Below are positions 25,001 to 37,600 of a stretch of DNA of 64,000 bases, piece by piece. The first letter of the stretch is position 1. Every line of letters starts with the position of its first letter. The notes beneath the pieces were generated by a model. The model ran no database searches, had not been told where the DNA came from, and saw only the letters and a program-made list of their open reading frames with translations. The translations under genes and the position numbers were made by a program. Source of the stretch: Lethocerus indicus (Eukaryota > Arthropoda > Insecta > Hemiptera > Belostomatidae); NCBI GenBank assembly GCA_019843655.1, contig JACDQD010000004.1, positions 25,865,872 through 25,929,871 of the forward strand, in the 5' to 3' direction.

Positions 25001-27315
25001 ACTAATACAACAGAAAAATCATAATATAATAAATAATAAAAATAATTCGAACAGAGCCGGAAAAAATCTGCAGATTTCACACATGACACAATAATTATAA
25101 CATATTCAAGCGATAATTTTGAACTTAATCATAAACCCCATTCCAGCAGTGCCGTCAGACATGACCAGATATAAAGCTAATTAAAATTTTTTGATCTATT
25201 TATTAAACCAATACGTGTCTATGAGGTGCGTTGGGAAAAAGTGTATTTTTTAAAGTATTCAACTACTGCAGTTTCGATGGGAGTTCGTTTACAATTCAAC
25301 AAAAAATTCAGCATCACGATAATTTTTCGTCAACCAAATCGCAGTTATTTGTAAACAAAAAACGTGAATGGAAATGGCACGGGTCTGCCTTGCTTCCACA
25401 AGAGGAAGGGGGGGGTCTTCGTTGTCTTCTCCAAGGTTGACGGGCGGCTAAATGAAAACGTCACGGATGAGCGGCCGGGACCGGGGGGCGGGAGGAGGAT
25501 GCGGAGGAGGCCGCAATATTCGGATAGGAAAAATAAAGTGCGGGCGAGTTAGCGCCCGTGATATATGCCCGGCTGAGGGGGGTCGGGAAAGGGAAGGGCC
25601 CTTCCCAGAAGGCCCTCAACGACGATCAATAAACACCGCTCTTTAGTGGCTTTCCTAATGAACCGATCGTCGGAGTCCGACTACTACCTCTCAATCCTGC
25701 CGACCTGCCCCTTTCTGTCCACCTCCACTGGGGAGGACGGCGAAACTCTATTACAAAGAACAGTCAACCGTGATTTTTCTGCTATATATTATCAATATAC
25801 ACTACACTGCTATTTCCATATACACCATAAAAAAATTACGTAAAAGCGAACGACGAAGTGGGAAATCTTTTCTTCGTTTTGCCCGAAATCTATTTAAATT
25901 AGGGCGCCTGTGATCTCTGATTATTTCCCTACTCCATTAATAGGTGGCTATTCTTGACAGACGCGCCGAAGAATTTGGCCTTATACTTTGATTCCGGCGG
26001 TTTTTTAACTCTCGAGTTACTCCTTGAATTATTTTTACTCGGCCTTAATCGTGAAGAAGTGTTCCTTTCTCGCTCCAATCTCAATCATTCATTTCTATCT
26101 TTCGAAAATTAACAAATAATGCAATACTATCCAAAGCGGATTACTTAGATTATGGGCTCAGTACTGCTTGACATTAAAATATAAACACGTTTCGAGTACT
26201 TTGTTTTTATTGTTATTCCAGTCGATTTCATTTAAAGTCATAAATTTTATAGCTATATTAAACTTGACAGGCTGGGCTGTTATATTAATTCGAAAATATT
26301 TCTGGCCAGGATTATTAACATTATTTACTGTTGATAAATGAAAATCTCGACAATCTTCAGTGGAGGTAATCTGATATTATTTCAGTATTTTACAACTTAT
26401 TCCTTTGTTAATCGTATTACGTAATGCATTTCTAAATGAATAACATACTTGTCCTGCTAGTGTATCGTCGGGCAGACTAAGACTCTCTAAGTCACAGTCA
26501 GCGCTAAATTAGAAATCATTATTGATTTACAATAGCTGCAATCTTGATAAGTTCCGAGGGTATGGATGTTTCATACTCCCGTTGTGGTTCTGGATATTTC
26601 CTACCGACATTACCGTTCTCAATACATGAAAGGCATTTACACATTGCCATTGCAGCGATAGGTGGATCAGATTGCCATATCCATCACTAAACCGTTACTG
26701 AGTAATTACTATATAGGATAGCAAATCGTACAAGTTTATCTTACAATGATATTACGAATCCTTTAAAACGACGTTTAAAACGGTTATATATAAGCTCACA
26801 GAGTCTGCTGTATCTCCTAACGTATTTAAATACCTTATATCTAACTTTCATTGATAAAATACCCACGGCGCTTGCCATAATAAATTCTTCGTTTCGGTGT
26901 AATTTTATACTTAATTTATCAGTGACTCTCTTCCTCGTTCTCCCTCCGATTTGATTCTCACTTTCACTGGGCGACCTTCCCGTCGGGGCGGACAGCGGCC
27001 GAGAGTGGGACAAGTCTCATGATTTCGTGTCGGCAAAGGGGAATTTTTCCAATAACCATAAATTGTCGCTTATTTGCCGGGTCCCCCCCAAGAGACCCGG
27101 GCGCCCCGCAAATTGACTCGAGGGGAGGTCCGCCTGTTTATTAAAAATGAAAAAAAGAAAACCTGAAACGGGCGGTAAAGGCGAAAAGAAACTTGAAACG
27201 GTCGTCCGAGCATTGTTTATGCGCGGACGTCGTAAAGCGGGACCCCACGTCGCGGCCCGGCCAATAAACGTCATTCCGGGCGTACTTTAAAAGCAATCTC
27301 AATTGTCATTTGGCC

Positions 27316-27323
27316 ATGCAAAT
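27316..27323 (+). promoter_or_regulatory. POU octamer ATGCAAAT
   Basis: Exact octamer within a mixed-composition stretch that resembles conserved non-coding DNA. Function is not shown by the sequence. Confidence 0.25.
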
Positions 27324-27595
27324 GAAGCCAACCGTTGAATCGGAGGCTGCGTTTAGGCGCCTTGGACTCACCTCATTCGGCACCGCTATCCTCCCACCCG
27401 TCCCTATATAAACGCACTTAAGTATTTGAACTCAGTCTTTTAACTAGTGAAATGTATATTATTTTGCTGAAGTATTAACTGAGGAATATCATAATATAAT
27501 ACAGAGAACTGCTCTGATAAGTAAGATAAATTATAATTCTTACCAACTAAGTTGAATAACATCACTATACAATCAATTATTTAATGGGCCACGTT

Positions 27596-27780
27596 GGTAT
27601 ATATCTTTTTTTCCTTTTTTTTCTTTATTGTTACAGTCACGACTACAATTTTTTTTATATTGTATCTAGTGACACTGCTCTCACTTGACACTTACTCACT
27701 GAACTCTCGAAGGAGAAGCCACCCAATGATGGTACTCCCGCTCCTGCCCTTACTCAGGTTGTAAGGAAAGGTATATATCT
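27596..27780 (-). mobile_element. short 5'-truncated LINE 3' end with 11-bp target duplication
   Basis: A 163-bp insertion (27607-27769) is flanked by exact repeats GGTATATATCT at 27596-27606 and 27770-27780. On the minus strand it starts at the truncated 5' end, carries the block CCATCATTGGGTGGCTTCT that matches the 3' end of the 4-kb copy, and ends with AATAAAG followed by an A-rich tail. It is essentially only the element's 3' end. Confidence 0.85.
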
Positions 27781-30700
27781 ATAGGAAATGCTTCTTTGTA
27801 TTATAATTACTCTTATATATTTTAATGCTGCTGAACTGCACTGATTAGCCGAATGGCAACAGTATCTGAGAAATACTGTCAATGTACCGGGAATGACAAC
27901 TGCCTGATCCGTTAAACCCTCACCTTACAGGGTTCTATTTATCATTGGTGTTTATTTGCTCCAGGGATTTTCATTCTGTTAAAGGTTGAATCATGTCCGG
28001 GCGAAATGTGCTGAACTGAGTTATGAGACAGGCTAATCCATTTCCGGTTATGCTGATAGCGCTTACGTGACGCGACTATTCAATGTTAATTCCGATATGA
28101 AACGTTAAAGCCTGAATTTCGAGAAACCGAATACTCTGCGGAACTTATTTTCTAATACAATCGATTACTATTCATCGTATGTATCTCTCTCTTCAGTACG
28201 GTTTTAAGCCATATTAGCCTGGGTACGGTTGCCAGCCTTTCGAGAGGAATGATTTTCAACAAAGGACCGCCCTAAGCCGCAATTTCGGGTCACGGCCCCA
28301 ACCTGAGAGCTAGTCTAAAACAACCGACAGAAAGGTGAGATTTGGCGAAACTGGTTATTATTCCTAATGGCTTGCCCGAAGATATTTTTTTACCGACGAG
28401 CGGCGTCGGAGCTGTGCCCCATTTAAAACTATGACTATGTAATTCTTTTTCAACTTAAAATTGGGAATATTATTTTGCGTCTCGCTTTATAATTGGCTCC
28501 ATTGTAGTCGATGTTTTCATTTGGAAAATTATATATACGGTTAATCCCATTCAGTAATTTATGATGCTTAGGACGTCTGTCTACGAAACTTGCTGTTAAT
28601 AAGGAAATAATAGATATAGGGAGTTCGATAATACAGTACGGGATAGTCTGGAGAATGTATTTCGAATGTGGAATTCACGTTTAAAAATTTTCGGGGTTAA
28701 ATTAACACCGACACAATAATGAAAGATATTCCACGGCTCATACATGGCAAGGGGTTAATAGTATTCTAAGGAAAGCGGTCGTGATTAATCCGATATTTCA
28801 CAGTTTGGGGTCGGGGAATTTTAATGAGATCACGGTTATATATGGGCGCGAAACCAATGAGCGAGGGCGTACCGAAAGGTTCATCCGGGTTGAAGTTGGG
28901 AAACCGTTCCTCTTTTCCTCTTTCCTTAAACAGGATAATGCATTCCAGCCTTAAGAAATCCGAATTAACTGCCTTTCGCCGTTAGCCCAATTCCAAATAT
29001 ATATTGTAAGAGATTGGCCTCATAAACTTTCGTTCTTATTATATAATCGAGATAGGAAATTTTTACCTTTAGTCGAATCCGAGGAGTCATGTGTAAACTG
29101 ATACCCGGTTAGAGCAACTCGAGGCTTTTCAGAAGCTGAGTCGACCGAAAGCGACGTAGGCGACGTTTCCGTTTTGCCGTTATTTTTAGACGTTTAGCGC
29201 AAAAAAGGAAATTCGAGTAAGCGGTAAAATCGGTCTGAATAGGCTCCTTTAATCGGTACAGCGCGTGGCCCCCAAATAAGTGACGCAAAATTTAATATTT
29301 TCCCTTCCGCCAATTTTGCAGAGCTATCGGAATATTCTGAAAACTGGAGCTTTTTGCCTCCTTCTCGGGAGTTTTCTGTGTAGCTTTTAAGAGGTCTTTC
29401 GAGCTCAGTTAGGCCGACCTGCGGGATGAGTTAAAGCCCTCTTTGGTGGGGGCCGCCGAGCTCCCACACGGAGGGAGCCCCAAGTAGCACCGGGAGAGAG
29501 GACGCGACACCTGCTCCGAGGGCGATAATGGCGCGCATAATGCATAAGCTCACAGTAGGTAATGGTTAAAATGCAAATAACGCATTGTACGAGAAGGCGG
29601 AGGGGAACTCCGCCGCCGGACTGGCCGTATTCGCCCTGTTCATCGTCGGTCAAATGTAATTATCGGCGTGGGCGTGGCGAGCCTCCATCGCCGGTCTCCC
29701 CCCCAACCCCCCAGCAAGCCGTGAAGACGCGCCCGCATGAATATTCACCGCACTCTTCCGGAGCGTGGAAATTATTCATCGGTAATTGATTCAGCTTTGA
29801 GTTATCGCGTTCGGAAGTAGTGCCTTCAATTATTTATCCGGTCCCTATGATAATCGGCTGGAATTATCGCGACTCGGCGATCTGAATCCTTAACTCGACC
29901 GCCCGCTCTTATAATATTGGTGGGCTATTGAAAATGGATTATTTGGTCTGTCGTCGTTCTTTCCTACCCCTGTCCTTCCCAGGATAACTTTCCTGGCGGC
30001 CGGCGCGAGCTTCTTCCTGGTAAGAGGCCTGCCGGACCACTGGTAGGAAGAATGGAACCGAGTGGTGCGGGTCTGCAGCTCTACGATGAAGCCAGAAGAG
30101 ACCGGCTGTACGCTCTTTGAGAGACGATTTAAGACAACAAATAGCCAAGCATTTCGACTACCTCTGTATTAATTTCACGTAGCCGTTACGGAAAATACTA
30201 TTTTAACGGGCATAGGGCCGAATCGGTGATTGGAGGCAGAAAATGGTTGACTGGTATCTTTGTAAATTAATTGTAAATTTTGCTCTCAATACTGCTAGCT
30301 AAAATCAAAAGGTTAAACAGTATCTATCATGTTGATTTTTTATATTTATTTTTGCTGCAAATTTCATGAGGGCCAACGTGTGGGGGTGGCTGGAGGACTT
30401 GGTAGACCGAAGCGAGGTCTCTTCGTTTTCAAAAGCGGTGATTTTAATAAGTAACCCAGTAAAAGATGCTCCCCGCCAGTGCGACGGACCGTGGAGTGTT
30501 TAATTTTTTTAAGAGAAACAATAGGTGAATATATTATAATTAGCCGGAGACAGGCCGGAGGGGAGTGGGCGGGTAGCGTGGAGCGGGCAGTGGGCGTCTG
30601 AGTCACCGGCACCCAAAACCCTTTTGTCTCCCCCGCCGTCCCGTCCACCAGTTTTATTATCACTCTCTCTCTATCTCTCCGCGCCTCACTCTCCTTGCCG

Positions 30701-33151
30701 CCACCCTCCTCGGCCGGCCGCTAATGAAATGTTCATTGTTTCGTCTGTACGTTTCAATTATTGTCCTGTCCCGGTCTCGTCTCGGCTGAGTAATGTGTCG
30801 GGCGCGAGGAGAGCGCGCCCGTAGCTACGGCCGACGTCGAGTAATTGGGATAACTCCGACCGGCAGGCCGTGTTGACGGATGTTGTTGGACCGCTATCGG
30901 GGACAACACCTGGCCCTCACAACATTTAACCCAGTCGGTACACGATTATTTTCCGCCTTTTGTATTCCAAACAGATCCCATATTTTCATCCTCCTCCGTA
31001 CTTCTAGTTGTCGTATCCAGTGATATTCTTCCGCAGCACTTAACTAAACTAGAATTATTTTTATGATAACGATATCGTCTGGTAACGGAAATCGCTGTTT
31101 TCAGACGGGCCAACGATCAATCTTACAGAGTTTCCATAATTAGGTATATTACCAGTAGGTGACTTTATAATCGGAGCTTTGTTGTAGTCAATTCCAGTTT
31201 TTTATTAACAAGACAGCGCTAATAAGTGAGCACCAGGCGATTAAGAAATGGTTCGAATTGTTTAAAGTAGGGAAAATCGTTGTTATGAAATCTGTCTTGT
31301 TTATGAACGAAGTAAGTCTAGTTTTTCTATTATACAACTAATCTTAGTATAAAGTTAGGGATAGTCGGACTGGACTAAGGGTGTAGTTAAGCCCTATACA
31401 CCGGGTTACGAGCAGAACGATATTGTCGTTGGTAGCGAGTACTTTAAAAGGCTATCTTCCGTTATCTTAATACGCATGTATTATAATACATGAGGCAGGC
31501 GGCTCCCCCGTCTGGCTCTTTGCATATTATAACAATGCGGAGAACAATGGGGAGAAATTCGAGTATAATTACTAATTTAGTACGTTATAAAGTAATTATC
31601 TCTGAATATTTAGTTATCGAGGCCAGCCTTCCGTCAAACGACCGAGCTCTAACATTGACGAGGGGCCACTTCTGTGTTGACGGCGTTTATTGTGAAGCAA
31701 ACAACGTTTTGGTTAATTTTAAGAGTGTTTTGCCGCATTCTGTTACATTAAAACTTTCAGTTTTATGAGAAAAGAACATTCTAATACAGCAGAGTAGCAG
31801 TAATTCTTTATTTTATTTAATAATTTACATTTCAATTAATTGTTAATCAGTTATTTATTAGTTTGGAATACCTGTTTTTTGCACTCATACTGTAGAGTGC
31901 ATGTGAAGATGGCGAGCCCTTGAGATGGAGCAAAGTTTAATTGGTTGAGCCCCTGTTGTGCTAAAAACATGGTTCCTAATACATTTACATAGATTTCCCA
32001 AGGATAACTGTCAATATTTGAATATATCATAAATTAACAATTCCCACGGAAAATTCCTGTATTATTTGAACTTTTAGTTATTTCTTTTACATCGGAGAAT
32101 AACTCAATATTTAATCATTGGTCCATGTCCAGCGTAAAAACAACTTGAAAAGAAATTTATTGTTGTCAAATAAATTTCATCATTTAGATCTCAGTACAAT
32201 TATGCACGATCGACAGGTTCTTAAGTAAAGGCTATGGAGTGAAATTAAGCCTTTCAGTTATTCATATATGCGTGCGAACGGTCGGACGACCTATTGATCA
32301 AAGGCCAATTAATCGAAACCGATTGGTATTTTTTACAAAAGACCACGAACACGCCCAGACACGATTTCATTTATTATACGATCCATTTTTTAACATTTCC
32401 GAAGGTATTTGTCACGCCCGATTTTGTTTGCTCTCTGAGGACCGTACGTAATTTTAAACGAGGCAAAAAAAGGATGTAAAGGACTGTGTCTTGAAATAAT
32501 TTCAAAATCCTCTCTAACCTCCTCCAACCCGCGAATAATACGGCCTTAACGAGTACCTTTATGAGTACTCAATGCCGGTATAAATTTTGTAGCACTTCAG
32601 TAGGCTATTAAACTGAAGTTTAGCGGCCGCTTGAAGAAGGGTAAGTCCAATTACACAGCTCCAAGACAACTATGTCCACAAATGACTAGTTTTCTAGTCG
32701 TATCAATCAATTTTTCTTATTGTTTATGTACATAACACTTGTTTCGTTATTTATTTTTAGGGACGCAACTCGGACTAATTCTTATGCCCTCCTGTATACG
32801 TAATCGAAGTCGAGTTCATTTTAGTCTTGAATACGATTATCAAATGTTAATTTAACAAATAAGTAACAATTTACGGTTTGTAGGAGGTGCAGGCGAATTT
32901 TTATGACACCTAAATATATTTCAGTTGGTGGCGTGACACGGGAGGAGGGGCCTAATTAAAAAGGCGGATTAGTGAAGGTGTATTCCCACCGGCAAGATAT
33001 TGACCCGGGAGAAACGCCGCATTCCCGGCGTGGCAAATCGGATACGACATTGAGCTTATTTCGGACATAAATTCTGTGCCGGGACGGCAAGAGCGACGAG
33101 TGTGAGAAAACGTCGGCGCTTTTAAAAGGCCCGTGGTTTTAGTTTAGGGAG
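27781..33151. other. non-coding, no gene seen
   Basis: No gene recognised. GC-rich patches lie at about 29400-29770 and 30530-30850. A POU octamer lies at 29571-29578. Open frames are short or lie in the GC-rich patches. Confidence 0.45.
29571..29578 (+). promoter_or_regulatory. POU octamer ATGCAAAT
   Basis: Exact octamer beside a GC-rich patch. Weak evidence alone. Confidence 0.25.
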
Positions 33152-33169
33152 GGCGGCGGCGGCGGCGGT
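33152..33169. repeat. (GGC)n run
   Basis: Six GGC-type units in non-coding DNA. Confidence 0.85.
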
Positions 33170-33353
33170 GATATTATGTGGCGTCGTATGGAATCATAAA
33201 TAATTCATGGCGGCCCCCATAATCACAGCCGGTATTATAATAATTGATGCTTAATATTAGATAAGAGAGCACTCTATTATACCGATAGAGCGGTTGTCAT
33301 TGGAGAGCCGGCACGGCCCGCTAACCGATATCGGTAACAGGAACGCTGACATA
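33170..33353. other. non-coding, no gene seen
   Basis: Homeodomain-like TAAT cores are frequent. No coding signal. Confidence 0.4.
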
Positions 33354-33382
33354 CTCCTCCTCCTCCTCTTCCTCCTCCTCCT
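33354..33382. repeat. (TCC)n repeat
   Basis: Imperfect TCC trinucleotide run. It creates an Arg-rich spurious open frame on the minus strand. Confidence 0.85.
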
Positions 33383-34204
33383 TGTCATCCATTCTCCTAC
33401 CTGCCTAAAAGCGCACATAAAAAACACAGGTTTAAACGCGAATGACTTGCTTAGTATCGACCAAAAACTATCGATTTGAGGAATGTCAAAAACACCAGTA
33501 TCCTTTCGTAAGCTGACTTTACTCAAAAATTAATTAAAAAGAAATATTTTCGCGATAATATTTTCTCGTTTCATTCCATTCGATTCGGTGCAGGCTTATC
33601 CTATTCTGGTTTCTGTGCATCTCAAGACCGAACAGGAGAAAGCCTTAAGTGTGTCCCGTTAATTGCTTGCCGGTATTTGTTCTGCATTCACAATTATACC
33701 ACCTTGATTATTCAGTTCGATATTACGGCAAGTGAGACGGACGAAAAGTGATAGTTGTTGGAAAATGAAAAATAATAACGACGGGCAGTAAATGTCAATT
33801 TTTGACATTAGCGACGGGGGCCAATCTTACGGTCGCGGCCTGAATGCCGCCCTTTAAGACACCATTTGGGTGTTCCAGTTGTTTTGCCCAAAAGGAAGTC
33901 CTTGATGCAGTCAACAATGAAGGAGGAAAATACTTGTTTTTTATTCGATTTTAAGTTAGTTACGACTACAATTTTGTATTCTAAAATCTATTATAACAAA
34001 AAAATATCATTTTTGCATTACAACGAAATGAACTATTATCTCCTACATTTCCCTCTCGATAAGTACTCACATTTCTTATTAAATAGCAGAGCATTTGTTC
34101 AGAGCTCAAGTACTAAAATTTAAAATACTTTGGGCTTTAATGTTCCAGTAAGTATGATAATTGACAGCCCTGTCGACTCTTGATTATTTCGAGTGTCCGA
34201 CTTA
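33383..34204. other. non-coding, no gene seen
   Basis: The segment 33950-34000 shares GACTACAATTTT with the 3' end of the LINE copy at 27.6 kb, which is too little to call another copy. Confidence 0.4.
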
Positions 34205-34604
34205 TGGAAATCGCCTCGAAAATTAGATCGGTGTCGATAAACTCGAATTTCTAATTGAAACGAGGCGCTCACCCAATTTATCGACGTTTGGGGTGTCTTC
34301 GACCGAAGCTATTTTTCAGGCCAGCTGAGTTCCTTATCCTGTAATCTTAAATTAGGATTATCCGGCCGGATACGATTTTTCGTGTCTCGGAAGTTTCGTT
34401 CGCGTGCGTAACCGCATTTAGAACATACGGTCTAGTGCCTCCAACGCAAACATCGTGATGGTCTAGGGTCGTTCCGAGGAATTAAAGTACGTGCTCTAGC
34501 CTGTATGGGCGTTGGTTAAATTTTAACGGCCTGTCCCAATTACTCAGGCTGTCGACGTGAAAATCGGCCCGAAAACCAGATCGGTTTCGACAGACCGGGA
34601 TTTC
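34205..34604. repeat. diverged duplicated pair, two copies of 47 bp
   Basis: Segments 34205-34251 and 34558-34604 align without gaps at 36 of 47 positions. They share AGATCGGT and GAAAA cores and are 353 bp apart. Weaker resemblance extends beyond them, for example ATTTTTCA with GCCGGC/CGGCC-type flanks at about 34311 and 34691. Neither copy is coding. Confidence 0.65.
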
Positions 34605-37600
34605 GTCCGCTTAATGATGAAGCCAGCGGCTAATTGATACACAGTGCTCGCTCGATTGCGGACCGCCTAGAGATGCCTTGAGAGTTCTCCATTTTTCAAG
34701 TCGTTTCCAGCCGAGAACCTCCTGATTAATCGGCCGACGGCCCGGGGCCGCCCCACCTGACGGATGACCGGGGCCAACGCTTTGAACTTATGAAAAATAC
34801 TTAACCGGAAATCGCCTATTAATTATACCCGGGGCGCTCTCCGAGTTAATTATTCCGATCCCCTTACATATTAATTGTCGTCTGACTCGTCGATTCTTCA
34901 TTCCGGCCGTAATCAGATCTGAATTTTTGATGCCGCGCGTTTCTCGGTGAATGTCGCCTTCTGCTTTTCGTTTAAATTGACGGGCATTTCCCGACGTCCC
35001 GATTCATTTTCTACGTTAGTCAACGAATGGCGGTGCGGAAACAGCCTGACAGAGCGTGATATTTAAAACTGACGGCCACCGCTACCTAATCCAGCTAGTG
35101 CATATTATAATCTCTCATTTCCATTACGTAAATTAAACATAATGTTTCAATTGTCTAGCGCAATGTCTACCACTCCCCGCTCAGCGGTGAAATAATCATA
35201 CGGGGATATACATATCATTCCTGAGACTTATCTATTTTGAAAACAGGCAGTGTTGAGAGAAATCGTTTCACTAATGGCGCACGGCAGAGAAAATGAACTG
35301 AAAAAAAGCTAGGCACTTAAGGCGGCTCAAGAGGCCAAAGCCTTCACTTACCGCAGTAAAACGTTAATGAGCACTCGGTTATTTTTTTGTCTATTTTGAA
35401 ATCCAAAATGGTATTAATTTATTTCCCCTCGCTGTATTATTGTTTTCAGCATTTAACTGCTATTAGCGCTAACCGTGATGGCTTAGCTAATCGGCAGTTT
35501 TATGAGCGGGTCGAGGTGTGTATTACCACCGTAATAACACTATTGTCTCTCACCTTAAACTTGCAAGGCGTATGTTGCCTATAAATGCGTGTATTCATTT
35601 ACGAATATATTCGTGGAGATCTCTTTTCATCTCCTCGACTTAAAAACGACCGCGGTGCTCGGCTGGTTCATTTATCTCACTTCACAGCTACTCTCGATTA
35701 CAATGCTGAAATTATTTAGCAATTAAGAAACAAATGACTAACTCTATACGTCGGTCTGTATAATATTTTATCAACTTGACTCTATCGAAAGGTTCAAAGA
35801 GGTGTAAAGTCCGTGCGCGGGGTTGTAAATCTATTGAAAATCCCGCGGGTTTTCTTTTTTGCCTCGGCTTTTTTCCGCAGATTTAAGCGCTGTGTGAAGT
35901 CTGTCTGGTTGGAGTGGGAGCGGGTCATTAGCATGGGTCAACACGGTGCCCCTCTAAACGCTTTAAGCCCCACCAGCAGACCAAGCGCCCACATCAAAAC
36001 AGGGAACAGACAATCGGATGTCCCCCTCACAGACCCCACAACAGGGGCTAAGCCACGCTAACACCGACCCCTACTGTCAATGAATCGCTATTTGCGAAAT
36101 ACGAATTCGCGCTTTAGCCAACTCTCGGATTGCATCAACGCTTGGAAGATAATTTTCTGCTTTCTGTTTTCAAATTTACTGCCGCCCGGCGTGTTGAATG
36201 CAGTTCTTATCGACTTTTAGAATCCCCTTTTTTAGAAGAGCCAAGATGCGTATCTCTCCTCTGACAATGAAAAACCGGGTCAGGGTAACAACTAACGGGG
36301 CTCCCCGTCGCCAAGTAACTGACCATCTTAAAGTGAAACACTTTAAGGAGGTTTTTCTCCCTTCGTTCCGGTTGATATACGACCGATCTTATCGTCGCGT
36401 TCACGTGATCGGCGGACACTTGTTAAAAGTCCCGTGCTAACTAACCGTCTTGGAGGCCGATTTTAATACGAGGCCGAGGTCTTAGGCATCACGCGAAATT
36501 TCCCAGTCGCCATTAAGGGATAAGGGAAAGTCCGAGATTTGGCACTGGGCCAATCTATAGAGCCGAATGGAATTTATGATCAGTCTATTTTTAAAAATGG
36601 GGGCTTAATACTTGGTGACAATTTGACTAAACTTTATGCATTAAATATTTTTATACTTTATTAAAAAAACACTTCATTATTCCATCTTTGCAGACGATAT
36701 TTCAAACTTTTCCCAAACGGGCATGTTAATTACGTGTGCACTCATCTTATATATCCAATGGCGTCAAGATCATCATGATCTGTAGCAGAATCCCTAAATA
36801 GAGGTCGGCTACGGAAAGTCAGTCTTCCAAATCCCGAAATTATTTATCCCTGGTACATGAATTCCTCTTCATACTTGATTTCTTACTTCTATTTTACAGG
36901 TCCTTTGCCGCTAAAGTTTCGCGGCTTCTTGGAAAGTGCGAGAGATAAAATGATTCGGTTTATCCCCCTTTTTAAGACACAACCTAGGATTTCAGAGGAT
37001 ATTACCTAAGTACTTAGTGAGCCTAATATATCAGCCCTTAAGAAACAGAGCTTAGCTAAAGAATATTTACTTACCGATTTTTTAAATTATCAGATTGGGT
37101 ATTAGAAAAAGGAAGCTCGGAATTTACGACAGTATTAGAGCTTGATCTGAGAAAAGTTTCGCAATCTTAAACGCTAATTTTAAAGACACCCCATTATGAA
37201 ATTAAATAAGAATTCGAAGAATTTGATGAAACAGGATCTACACAATGAGAATATAAAACGGACCATAAAAACATTGGTTTCCGCGACATCGCTTTAACTG
37301 TTATTTGCCTTTCCTGTTAGAGGGTCATAATGTTCACCTCATCTATAATCAATATTCTGCCACAAATTACCAGGCAAAATTGGATGACTCAGACATCTCG
37401 GATTATTTAAATTATAAAAGTTAAAAGGATATATGTGAATATAACTAACAACATGGTATCATACTTTTTTCAGGAACACTAAACTTACAATTACAAAAGT
37501 GCTAATTGAAAAATTGTATACTGCTTTTATGGAAAGCTAAAAACAAGTTATGACATTTAGCTATAGCAAGGTATCTTTATTCCTGAAATTAATATACCAT

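Larger units (their letters stand above)
21761..27595. other. non-coding, no gene seen
   Basis: GC-rich between about 21780 and 22130 and between 25440 and 25760, otherwise AT-rich. A perfect 16-bp palindrome, GGGAAGGGCCCTTCCC, lies at 25591-25606. POU octamers lie at 22074 and 27316. Open frames here are short, overlap on both strands and show no homology. Confidence 0.45.

Noticed and set aside
33866..34130. Possible fourth LINE 3' end
   Set aside because: Shares only GACTACAATTTT and a CTCTCGATAAG-like block with other copies; no target duplication or coding remnant.
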